Positions 11,640 through 24,700 of a stretch of DNA of 64,000 nt are shown piece after piece. The notes beneath the pieces are model-generated. The model was not told where the DNA came from, made no database searches, and saw only the letters and a list, made by a program, of their open reading frames with translations. The position numbers and the translations under genes are program-made. Position 1 is the first letter of the stretch, and each line of letters opens with the position of its first letter. This DNA comes from Antedon mediterranea (lineage: Eukaryota; Echinodermata; Crinoidea; Comatulida; Antedonidae), in contig NC_092673.1 in the NCBI RefSeq assembly GCF_964355755.1, forward strand, positions 7,941,001-8,005,000. The letters run 5' to 3'.

Positions 11640-12130
11640 ACACACATTTTAAATATCAAAATTATTTAAAAAATAAATATTGAGATAATTTAGTAATTTG
11701 GTTTTAAAAGAACTAACAATTTCACCGGGTAAGTTATTCCAAATTCTGGTAACACGTGGGATATATGATTGAAAAGAAGATTCAGTTCTGCAGCAACGAA
11801 TATCGAAAAGAGTACCAACAGAAAAAGAGCTACGTTGTGGATTACGAATATTAAATAAATTGTCAGTATTAATTATATTAGAATTGTATAACTTAAAAAT
11901 AAAAATGATATCAGTAAAGTGACGCCTATAACATAATGGCAATAAATTGCATGTTTGAAGTCTGCATTTATAATCAGCTTTAAAAATTATTTAAAATAAT
12001 TAGTTGCTCTACGCTGAACTCCCTCAAGTTGTCTTATATAAGTTTTGTAATTGGGAGACCAGACAGTAGATCAGTATTCAAGGTAACTACGAACAATACT
12101 TTAATTAAGAGACCGTTTTACATGTAACAA
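11640..12130 (-). pseudogene. Non-LTR retrotransposon ORF2 C-terminal remnant
   Basis: On the minus strand a 97-residue open frame (11942-11649) ends with VTRIWNNLPGEIVSSFKTKL, the family's conserved C-terminal tail (R.WN.LP...FK..L). Just upstream (complement of about 12000-12125), in another frame with stops, is SYLEY.STVWSPNYK...RQLEGVQRRAT, the conserved block after the reverse transcriptase in CR1/L2/RTE-type elements. Only the 3' end remains and it is broken, a typical 5'-truncated copy. A G run of about 14 lies just beyond at about 11500. Confidence 0.75.
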
Positions 12131-12599
12131 TGGAAACTAACACGTTTAACCAGGCCTAACATACGATTTGCTTTGGAAATAATATAATTATTATCAAAAT
12201 AATAAAATGATAATTAATGTTCTAATTGCTAGGCTCAACTCTATTCCCCATTTTCGTTTAGTTCTAGCTATTTTTTCATTATTTCTAATGCATTTCCTAA
12301 TACACATACATTAATAGTAATACGGGATATTCTATAAAATATTTTTGATTATTCAATTAGGAAAAAGTGAATGGCAGCCAGGCGTAGTATTCATTTATTC
12401 GATCCCCATTTAAGAAAAAAGAACTGTATACAAAATCTTCTTCCTCAGAACACCAGATGTAATTAACAATAGAACAATTATCAGTTGTGTCAGCAGTCGG
12501 ATATGTTACTATATTGCTTAAATTAATGTTTTCATCAAAATAAACAAATATATTCTATCTATATTTGGAAACTGTTCTCGTGTGTGTTGACCGTCAAAA

Positions 12600-12797
12600 A
12601 CCGAACTACCCCCTCTATAAATTTTAGAAATTGTATACTTAGGATGGCGCTGTGTACCGACCGGCGGCGGAGCTGAGGAGGTGGGGAAAATCAAACCGTT
12701 CTGATCTGTCCGTAACTTTTTCGTAAGCTAGGGCTATGTTTTTAAAATATTGAAATGTTAATTATTTGACCATAGGATCACACAAGAACTCATAACA
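12600..12797 (+). promoter_or_regulatory. Presumed promoter and 5' UTR of the CDK5RAP2-like gene
   Basis: A TATA-like CTATAAATT is at 12615-12623, followed by a GC-rich patch (GACCGGCGGCGGAGC at about 12660) unlike the AT-rich surroundings. The start codon at 12798 sits in a strong context (ACA before, G after). No transcript data, so position and function are inferred; a further upstream 5' exon is possible. Confidence 0.35.
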
Positions 12798-15700
12798 ATG
12801 GATTCAACAGCAGAAGATCCAACCCTTCCTATCAATTTTGATGAAAGGTATGTCTAAAAATAATCACAATGATGCATGATAATTCAAAAAGTCTAGCCTT
12901 TGCTAGTAGTAGGCCTACTAGGCCTAGGCCTGGCCCTATCCTACTGTAGGCCTATGTTAAGCTAGCTAGTCTAGTAGTAGACTATGCCTAACTATAGGCC
13001 ATACTATCTATTGTATAGGCTAGGCGATCCTGCTCTAGGCATAGGAAGGAGGGCTAGGTCGAGGATCTTTTTAGTTAGTATTTAAGTAAGGTATAATATT
13101 AATAATAAGCGTGTGGGTCTGTTCTTAAGTAGTATTAACACATCCCATCTTTTCACATTCATTCATCATAATGTAATGATAATATTATTATTTAATTGCC
13201 ACCTCACCTGTTGTATCCAAGATTCAATTGTTGTAATGAATGAAAACAGCCAGTAGACCCTAGGCCTAGTTAGCTAGGCCTATTTTATTTAGGCCTACTA
13301 GGATATACTAGGCCTATTATAACTAAACTAGTGATTAGTCTATTTTTTTTTCCAATAAAGTAGAAACATCTAACACACTCCTACATAACTATCAATATGG
13401 TTTAAATATTTGCCAGGTTTAGTACTAGTAGAGTTCTGTCAGTGGAACGCAGTTCATTGAGCAATTAAAATTTGCTAAATAAAGCATGCACTTTTTCACA
13501 AACTCATGATATAAAGTTTAATATCGATTCATTTTGATGGGTTGTTGGTAGGCCAGCATTGTTGCTAGGAATTGATTTTGTACGTTTGATTCCCGAATGA
13601 TTTTTTTCTCAACATCGTCTTTGACTCATTGGCTTTTTTACTAATGGTTTTTTTTTTGTTATGACCTAATCTTCTCAGTGTATACAGTAGCAAATGCGTG
13701 TGTTGGAGCTTAAACATTGGCCAGTTTCATTCTGCTGTTGGAACTGTTAAAACTACATAGTTAAGATATTATTATTATTGTCATCAATAGTTGTACTTGG
13801 TATTTAACTGTTAACACCTCATTGATTGAATAGACTTCTTGTTGTTGTCACATCTGAATGACTATCTATTGTGGTTCAAAAAGTAACAAACAAAAGAGCC
13901 GTTGAAATATCATTGTATTGTTAAATCTCAGTACAAAAATAATTTACAAATTCAGTACAGTTGTAGTTTTTTAAAGGTTTGCCATTAATATAGCTCAAAT
14001 GATTTCTAGCCACAGATATAATACTTTTAGTACTTACTTTAGTATCAGTATACAAATAATGAATATTATCAATAGAACAGTCAATTTTTCTTTGAATGAA
14101 ATATTTTCTCCATTCAATGAAACAACACATTCTATTATTTGTTTAACACACCTAAGTACTTTTCTTTAATTTATTCAGATCGTAAACCATTGATGAATGC
14201 TAGGCTGGGAAGCTACTGTATTGTTACTTGCTGCAATGTTGGATGCGTATGAAAAAAAAAAATAATAATATACACAATAGACCCTGTTATGGGGACACCT
14301 TAAGAATTCCCTGACCATAGTGTTAAAACTTATTTTTTTTGTTCATTTTACTGAAATGTATCGCCTTAATAGGTCCTAAGGAGGGTTTCTATTCCAATTT
14401 TCAAATTCATTTTTTTCTGATTTTGTCCTACAATTGATCTAAATAAGGGTTTTAAAATAAAATATAAAACTCTGAATGCGTAAATGAAAACATTTTTCCC
14501 TTTTGTTTTGTTTGTCATTTTTTTTTTCAACTTTGGCATGATTCATTTTAAACTTATTGTTATCAAATTTATCTGCGAGGTGAAAGCTAACTGAATGAAA
14601 TTACACATAGTTTCTAGCCTCCTGATTGGCTGTTGAATTTACTAAACTAAATGTTAGACGCGAATGAAATGAGGATAGGGTGATTTCCTGTATAGCAGCC
14701 TGTGTTTTCCTGTTTGTCGCAGCGCAGCAGTTGTGTTTTCTTTTTACAACTTTACAGCTTTCTTTGCAACTTTATATGAATGAACGTTTTTAACGTTAAT
14801 TAGAAATTGATTTATCACACTGTATTATTTAGTTGTAGACCTACATGTCAATTCAGCAGCTTTTAACTCAATTTTTGTTTACTATTTTTTAATTATTTAT
14901 AATCTGTTTCAAATGTTTTCACCTGCTTCATTTTTTCGTGATTTTTATTGTACATTGCTTTTAAGCTTTACTGGAATGACATAATATTTTTAAAATTAAC
15001 ATTTAAATAAAGTTAAATGTCAACATAACATTTTTTAAAGCTTTTTTTTTTCAAATTTAGATTTTGAAAATGAAAATATCATGTTGATTCAAAATGAAAT
15101 ACTATTGTAAATTTTATTTATAATTTATAACAGTATTCAGGGAATAATTTCGCCAGTGTAGCATAGCAAAAAGCTATACAAAACAACCTTCAAAATATAC
15201 TATAGAAATCTATGTTTCTTGACTCAAACATCAGTTTTATTAGCAATATTGCTAATAATTTTTTTCCCTGGTATTTAAACATAAACATAGAATATGGGTC
15301 TGCTATAACTTTAAAATTATTTTACAAAAATAAGTACTGTACAATACAATAGCTTACCTGTAAATGTTGTTAAAGTAAATAGTCACTCATTTATTACAAA
15401 TTATTTTATGATAATAAATGTTGACTTATTAAGCCCATAATGCTTAAACATCTATGCACTTAGCAATAAAAATAAGTTTTCAAAAAAATTATGAAAATAA
15501 AATTACAAACTGGACTATTTTATAAATTACAAACAGTACAATAAATTATATGAAAATACAAAACATTTTTGCTAATTTTACAATTTGTAAAGTCTGTATA
15601 AAACACTTAGATTGACAATGTATGTCAATTGATTGATTAATTGAAATATTATTCAAAGACTGGTCTCCCAGAGGGCCCAGTTGGTGATCAGTGGCTGTGA

Positions 15701-18700
15701 TGTACTAGTACTAATACACCGGGGTAACCCCCTACTCGTCTCGAAAGATGTACTAGGTTCTTTAAAGTGCACATGAGCTAGATGTGTACACTGGACTTAC
15801 AGTTTATAGTCCTTATCCGAGAAGACTCGTTCTACCACCAGAACCATGGAGTGAGTGAGCCTGTTTATAGAATTTATTAGATAATAATAATAGTAATGAT
15901 TTCAGTTACAGTATATTGATCATTTACTCAAATGACTATCTGTAACTGTATGCTAGGTATTACAGTACAGTAAGTCTTATTATACCAGGTCTTGGAGAGT
16001 GTTTGCTTGGAAACTTAACATGATTATATGAGTTTAATATTAATAAAAAATATGATATGATGATAGTTTGACAATTGTGTCATCTTGTTTATGCAATTAA
16101 ATTTTAATTAGATTAATAACAAATATACAGGTGATTTAATTGGCTTTGTTTACAAATGATGCATCATGTGCGAGGAATTCCCTGAATCTTCCACACCACA
16201 GGGGAATCCTATTGTATTGAACCACAATGCATTCTAATACTGATTACATAGCTGAATTCACTTGGAAGATACACTGATGAGTAACCTCTAAACTTTGACA
16301 AGCATAAGATGTACTCAAATCTATAAACAAATCTACAATGATTAACAAATTCTTATAAAAGATTAACATAAATTAACATAATTAGTAAAGGTACTTAATT
16401 TTGATTGCTCTAGTTAGTGGTTTATTGTGGTTCGTTTCTAAATTGCCTGTGGAAAGTGAAACGCGAGTTTTGAGTTTCAAGTAATATTTGTTGAGCTGTC
16501 TGTTATGGTTGGGTTGTAAAATGGAAGGTCACGTTTGTAATAAGGCGACCAGCTGTTGTCAATATTGATATTTTGAATGTAAGTTTGTGTTCATTTTTTA
16601 AATTTTTGAGCATAAAACCATGTTTTACACACTACTACCATGTTTCACACACTACTGTACTTGGGAATTATAGTCAGACTAGTACAATAGTTGCAGTATA
16701 GCTGGTAAAATATTGATGGTACAGCAATTATACAGTTTCATGTACTTTCTGAATAGTGGGCCACTTCTGTACGTACATTTGTACTACTGTACATGTACTG
16801 TATGCAAGTTCAGATGTCAAAATCTTAAATGTAAGTAAAGTTATATTTGAAAAATTTAAAAACTATACTGGTCCATTCAGCCCTTGTCATTGTGGACAGA
16901 CGAACGGGCACCGTTTGGTGGCAGCACTTGACACCCTTAGGGGAGTAGAAAGTTGTGGATGTGTCGTCTACACCTGTGCACAATTCAGGCCAGTAGGCTG
17001 CAAGTTGCAGGTTATATTCTCCCATTTAAATTTACATAAAACCTACAGTATCTCCTAATTTAGGGTGAATATCATATGGACACAAGTGGTCAATTCCATA
17101 CACCAAATGTTAGTACCAAGACCCTGGAGTATACTTCGATTAAGGTGTAATGTTGTACACAATGTTAGCATTTATAAATGAAGGAGTAGGTGTGGGTGAA
17201 AGATATCTTCCCAAATATTAACGTATTATTACAGAATAAGAAAAACAGTATTCGAAACAAATAATGAATGTCAGTATATACAGTAGTGTATACTTTAATA
17301 GAGAATCCTACTTGACAAACCATGCCTAGAGGGTCAAAGTTAACACTCATTGCTACATTGAAGTATCATACTATTTCCTGTTGTGCATTAACAAGTTGAT
17401 GATTACTGTATTACCTGAATTAATCAGCATAGATACAGTAGGTTATTATCTTTCCTACACGCTTCCTTGATGAACTTAATTAAAGAAAATACTTTCTAGA
17501 TCCGTAATAAATTAAATTTAAATCATATTGAAAAATGTCTCTTATTGTATTCTCAAACTTTCACATTTTGTTTATATAATCATAGTAACTGGCTGAACAT
17601 TTGCAAGTTGAATAAGATCATAATGTAAACATTGTACTATCACAGTAAATTGCTGTATATTTTTTTAATTATATGCTAAAACCAATCATACACTGTACAA
17701 TACTGTTGTGTTAGTGCGTATTCATTCTGGTTGTACAATTACAAAGGATGATGTTATATTCTTTATGTAATTTATGTGATCTCTCGCAAAGTTGAACCCA
17801 CACTGGCCTAGCTCATACGGTATCTAATTTTTTGGAAATACTGTTGTAAGATGAACAGCACCAGACAAATGAATAAAATTATTATATTCAAATTATATTT
17901 TTGATGAGATGAAGGCTGGTATACATTTATATAGGTGTGGTCTATCTACTAGGCCTACTCATCATTGTTCTCATCATTGTAGCATCTTGAAGGTGACTCA
18001 TCCACTGTCATACCTTGTCGCCCAACCTCCGTCTGTCAATAATATACCACTTATTAATGTTAATCAATGCTAGATACTGTGTAGGCTTACACCAGTCATG
18101 CACCAGCGATTCGAAGCATACACAGTCTACTAATTAGAAAGAAAAATCAATCAATAGGAGTTTAGATGTTGAATCACGTTTCTGTATAATAGTGTTGACC
18201 ACATCCTACTGTTTACAACATGTATTGCTTTGTAGTGATGGAACAAGAAACAAATCTGTCTGTAGATGAGACAATTTTTTATGTTTTTTAATTGGAGCAT
18301 GTGTTTAAAATTATGTTTGTGTGGAATCTCAGAATGAAATGCATCCTTTAATTTTGGAGATAATATTTACTTGGATTTAAAGCAGCTTGTTGTCTCTTTG
18401 TACACAGAAGGCAGAATATAGATTATTAAAGAGTAATAATACTGTATTAATACAGATATCTACAGTTATTGTAATTTCTGCCATCATCTACAGTACAGAA
18501 CAAGATTGAATAGAAATTGTCTATTCTACATTAACTATTTGCTATTCTGTGCTCTAGACCTACAGTATATGAAATATTGTTTCTTCTTAGCTGCGAGTAT
18601 TGTACGTCATGTTATTAATTGAAATGACAAACTGTGTTGTTTTAAATCATCAAGAAAAGTGATTTGTGTCATTAAACATGATTGGAATTTCTGTAATCGA

Positions 18701-21700
18701 ATTTAATTGTGTAAGTTTGACTCTCCGAAGACGTAAAATACATACAATTATTTTGGCTAGCCCAAAAGTATATTGTTTCTATAATCTCTTGTTTTTGGTC
18801 CTTCAAATACCATACGCCACACATGTACACAGTGAAATGCACCTAGGATCGGGTCTGTAGGTTTAGATGCATGGTACTACTGTGTAGTGTTGTTGAGTGT
18901 GGTGTTTAGTAGGTTTTTTTAAAAAATTTAATATATTTTAAATACAATTTATAGCAGAAAAGTATTTGGTCCAAAGAAAGTAGTTCAAGAATTACAGTAC
19001 CTTACTGTAGCAAGTCCTGTTTGAAAGAGCTGACTGATACTACTGTACTGTATTCAATTTTGAACAAACATGTTCCCTTTTTTATTGTTATGATGTCATA
19101 TGAATTAATTAAATGTTTTTGTACATTGTTCAATGTTTAGATAGAATTACTTGTGACTAATTGAAGTCAGTTGATGAGATAGCATTGAGTTATTTTAAGT
19201 AGTGATGTGACAGATTTAGTAATGTTAAGTGCATACTGTACAGAGAGGGATTATACTATACATGTTGTTTATGAAAATATCATACATGATTTTGCAAAAA
19301 TGAATTGATATATACTAAAACGTGTACATGTGTGTGCATCAATTACATGTTTACTAATTTTGTTAAAATTATAATTAATATTTTTGGACTTATTGAGCGC
19401 ATGATGCGTTTTAAATATAAAAGGGTTTTCAATAACATAACAAAAAAATAGATGAACAAATTGAAACTGAAAGTCCACAAATGTGATTAATTATAATCAT
19501 AAATATTTACAATATTTTTGAGATTATATCTAAAAACAAAAATAAGACTATATATTATATGACCCTTTTATTATTTATTGCATTAAATGGAGCACATTCA
19601 TAAACATAACATCATGTGATATTGGATTGATTGTCAACTATATTTTTATAATAGAGATTTCATACATAGAAATTGCAGGGAAGATTTGCAATAGGTATGG
19701 AAAAAGTAATTGATAATAGCATTTACATACAGTTGTAGCAGCCTTTATCCTTTTTAATACATTAGTACTATTAATGGTAAAACCATTTACCGTATAGTAA
19801 GAAGAGAAACATATCCCTACTACTTAACAAAATATTACTGTTATGTTTTTCAGTACTAACTTGTCAAGACTTCCAGATGTAACCACTGGACCTGATTTCA
19901 ACATGTCAAATTTTGGCGAACACTTTTCAGAATCGAATGGCGGTCCAGGTAAGGAGGCTTATATTATTACTGCCCAGCAATGTTTGTTCCCTCTTTTAGA
20001 GAATTCTTCAATGAAACAAAACACAGTCTAGCATTCAAAAGTGGTTTTGTAACAAGACTGTTTTGGTCGGTACTTCATGTATTTTAATAGGTACATTGCA
20101 TTAATCTTCATACTTACAGTGGCTTGCTGTACCTGCAATTTTATTAAAAGAAAAAAATAACCTTAATTTTAAAATTGGATTAATATTGTACAGTAGTATA
20201 TGGAGATGATAATTTACTTTTAAAGTGTCTCTCAGTGCTGTTGAAAATTAAACTAAAAACGGGTATTTTGCCAGACACTGTGTAAGTGGAATTGTATAGG
20301 AAAATTAGGGAAGGTTATGGTTAGTTAATTCATGAATAATTAATGAAATATTTAAATGCTGTTGCTCTGTATGTATTTGCATTTATTGATAATGGATGAT
20401 CAAGGAAATGATAAAATGTATTATTTGTTTTAAAATGGTATTATATTTCTTTCTTTCTTTTGTATTGTAGGCTTTCAAAAAATTGGTAGTGGTCGGATAT
20501 CACCTGTAAGAGCACACACAATGAAAGACTATGAACAGGTACCTTACTATTACATTATTTTAATAAATGATACAAATTAGAATATTTGTGATAAAATAAA
20601 CACTTATGCTAGTGATAAAAAATTAACATTGACAGTGATAGTATGTTCTTGTTAGTGACATTCATTACTGTACCATGTAGCTGCTTGATTTTTCTGAGTG
20701 TGTGGGAGGGATTAGGGTTAACACTGCAAAATGAATCAAATATAATGTTCTTAAAGTCATCACCAGTTTTTTATATTTTTATCATCAGTCTCAGTCTTTA
20801 TTTCTTATAATAAATTTCTTAAAATAAACAAAGTTAAAAGATGCAAGGCCAAACCAATTCTAATTCATTTCCCATGGCATAATGTTTATGAGTTTTATTT
20901 AAATTTGACATTTAGAATTATAATTTCTTTTGTGGTGATTTGGTATTTTTTGTAAAATTGTACCATATTGGAACAACTTTGAAATCCTTCATTAATTTGT
21001 AAACAGATAAAAGGCAGAAAAAAGGCGGCAGCCACTGCACGCTTAAGAATGCGCAAAGCTGCTGGAGCATACGCAAAGCATTGTTGTTATACTGTCATTC
21101 TGTCCAGGCTTTATCGGCCGGTGCTCTAGTGACAAGATTGATTAGGCACTTACTTTTTTATCATGTCACTCAAAATCGTCAATATTAACAATAAATGACA
21201 GGAATCTATTTAGCTGTTAATTAACAACTATCTTCATTTTATACAGCAAATAGCCGAGCTAAAGAAAGAGAACTTCAGCCTCAAACTTAGGATCTACTTT
21301 ATGGAAGAACGCCTTCAACAAAATTTTAATGATGATGCAAAAACAGTTAAGTGATTATCAATAAAGCATTTGTTGTCGTTTTATAGTCTTGTGCATGCAC
21401 CTTAATTCAAAGAATACAAAATATAATATATATTGCTGTGCCAATCTGTTTTCCATTCAGATACATAAGACATTCCACCATTAAAAAGTTTGTTTTACTT
21501 GCATCAACCCTTTTATTATACTTATTACTCCCCCCATGCGAATTAGATAATAACCACATATTAAGATAGAGAAAAACCTAAATATATTCAACACACACAG
21601 TACAGTCCTTAAGCAGACCTCTTGTGTATGGGAAAAGTGACCCTCTTTGTCCGATGGAAGGCCAAACTTGTTATCAAGCTTATGTCCAACATTTGGTCGA

Positions 21701-24700
21701 AATATGCCTTATACAGATTTTTCATGAACATACTGTAGCATTTACATTCAGCAAAAATATCTAGAATTACAGTATGTAGAAATGCTATGTAAATATGTAA
21801 TTTATTGTCTAATTATTACTAACAAAGTCTTCTTGATAACAATCCTAAATATTTCAAAAGTAACTAAAATACTGGCTGATATTCTTGGTTAATATGCAGT
21901 TTTTCTGAAGATTCTGTGTTAAATTGATATTCTTGGTTAATATGCAGTTTTTCTGAAGATTCTGTGTTAAATTTACAATACAACACATGCTGTGAAGTGC
22001 AAATAATATTCAGTATTCATTTTATTTCCTTATGGGTAAATGATTTTAAAAAGTATGATAAATTGGGTTAGAATAGAATTAAAATTACAATATTCATCAC
22101 CCTTCTTACATATTAAAAGATAAGCGATACATGACAAAATTAGAGAATGTGGGAGGCCGTTATGTTAAACATAAAGTTGTAAATTTTATCAATGGCACCA
22201 AGTTTTTACATAACAGGTATCTTTATACATTAGTGCATTGGCCAGGTCATGTAATACCTTTACACCTCACCTGAGATAAGAAGTATTAAACCCCCATCAC
22301 GTATCATTTTCTACTGGCTACGTTTTAATTTCCTTAACCAATTGTAATTACCTGTCAAACCATGAATAATTTTATGCTTCAGAAATTTATAATAGTGTTG
22401 TTGTAATTTTATATTGTTACTTTTATTTTAGAATATTGAATTGAGAGTAGAAGTGGAAAGTTTGAAGAATGACTTAAGAGAAAAGCAGCAACTTCTTATT
22501 AAAGCCTCGTAAGTATATTTACAAGTAATGTGGATGTTGATTTTAATAAAAGACCACCTGGAATTAATCAGGTGTAGCCTTCATTACCATCTTAAAGTTG
22601 CTTTACCTAAAGGGGGCTAACCCTATTTTGTAGTCTGTGCTAGTGAAATATTATCTCTTATTGTAAAGTGATTTTAAGATGATGAGAGCCGGATTCAAAA
22701 CTTTTAACAAACAATTACTTTAAACTAGATCACTTGGTTAGTAAGTGTGTCGAGCAGTGTTATTTTTTTCTCTCGTTATTAGGCTATAGATCTGGTAATC
22801 ACAGGAGTTTCCATATCATTTTAAATGATCTCCCATAAAAGGTGCATTTTTTCTTAAATGCTGATATTCAAACAATGCATATTGCCTCAGAAAGCCCCAG
22901 TCTCGTATTTTCATATTGTAGTCCACCAATCTTATTAAAAATAATATTTTTCCCCCCAGAAATGCTGTAGAAAGTTTAGCACACGAAAAAGACTCTATAG
23001 TTGAAAAAATGACAAAAGAGAAGAAACAAGAAGCTCAGGTGAATGGTAACAAGTTGCATGAAGATTTAAGGCAAGCATTAGAAGAAGCTGAAACGTTAAA
23101 GTCAGCAAATGAGGAGCTTTGCAAGAAACTTGAGGAAGCTCAAAAGCTTCAACAACAGCTATCAGATAAGAACCTTCAAACACAATCTGCTCAGGTTAAT
23201 AATAAAGAAGCACTGGCTGAAAAAGACAGGTTAGGCATCCTGTTTTCTTTTCTTCAATCTAAAGCCTGTTATAATACACTAAGTAGATTCTTGTTATTTG
23301 ATTGGAGGACTGTGGGTCACATAATAAACAAATAATGGATGTTTATGAGTGAGATTGTAAGTAAGTAATTTCATGAGGTGGAAGATAAAATTCCATTTTC
23401 CATGGCAATGCCCGGGCCTATTTCACTGAATGAGATTTGTACCAGAATGAAATTATTTTGTACCATTGCATGAATGAAAAAGTATTAATTATTTGTTTAG
23501 AGAGATCGCATTGTGTGCGTCAATGCTTCCATTCGCACAGAACAGACAATGCTGCTTTTGGATTTCACACAGAGTATGATTAGTACGCGAGAAGATTTTC
23601 TGTACACAAAAAAAAAGTACTATTGCCTGATTGTTATATAGTACGTACTATTGCATGCCATGTGACACACAATCATCCAATCAAATTTATTTCAGTGTTA
23701 TATATTCACTACTTCTTTAAAACATATACATTATATGGCTGTTGCATTTAGTTATATGAATGCATGTTCATTGCTTTATCTTTTCTTTTTTACACAGGGT
23801 AATTGACCAATTAAACAATGCATTGAAAAACAAAGATGATGTTATTGATCAAATTAACAAAGAGAAATCTGAGGCACAAGCTGAGCTGAAACCAAGAGAA
23901 GATGAATTGAAAGAATTACAAGACAAACTAAAAGAAACTGAAGATGAACTGGAGGTAAGAAACTTGTTTTTTTGTTACATAGCCTATGTAAACGCGAATT
24001 GAAAAATTGACTACTGCTCTAAGGATAGTAAATGTTATAGATTCTCAGGACTGTTTATATTGATTGAATAATTTTTGTGTTCCTGTCTTTAAACAGTGAA
24101 ATCCAGTAAAACTTTGGGACTATATGAAATTTTATATTTCACCTCTAAGCAGGCAATATATGTGTAGTAGGTATGCTAGGTATTTTTTTTCAAAGTAATA
24201 CTTAATTACTGTAGTTATATCTTGGTTTATGGCAAATACAAATAATTATTAATCTATCTTCACATTTTATATTAGGCTCTACAGGATAACATGGAACGAG
24301 AACAATCTGATAAAGATGCCACCAAAACACATTATAAGGTATTGTATTTGATAATATAATAGTAACCCATGGATTCATATATCCTTTGATAATATGTCCT
24401 TTACAGATGCAGATTCCATATTTAGGCTTGATTCCCACTAGAGACGCAACACAAGGACGTAGCCGAAATGCGAACAAGTTGACCAATGAAAAGCGGCAGT
24501 TCAAATAACCTATCGCATGTGATTGGTCAAATCACTTCCTTATGTTGCATTTCTAGTGGAAACCAAGCAGTAGAAATTGTGTTCATCTTGTTTGGTTTAT
24601 GTGATAAAATAATAGGATAAAATGTTATAAAGAACAATTTTATTCTATAATACTAGTAATAATAATAATACATTACTTTAATAAATTCATCTGGTTCCAA

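Noticed and set aside
16756-17058. 100-codon Cys-containing open frame in intron 1, and its antisense frame
   Set aside because: No splice sites in phase with neighbouring exons, no recognised motif, and frames open on both strands; probably chance in a locally GC-richer patch.
21005-21130. Possible cassette exon between exons 3 and 4 (acceptor AAACAG, then IKGRKKAAATARLRMRKAAG)
   Set aside because: It would split the CM1 motif, and no good donor in matching phase was found before the stop at about 21128; kept only as a note.
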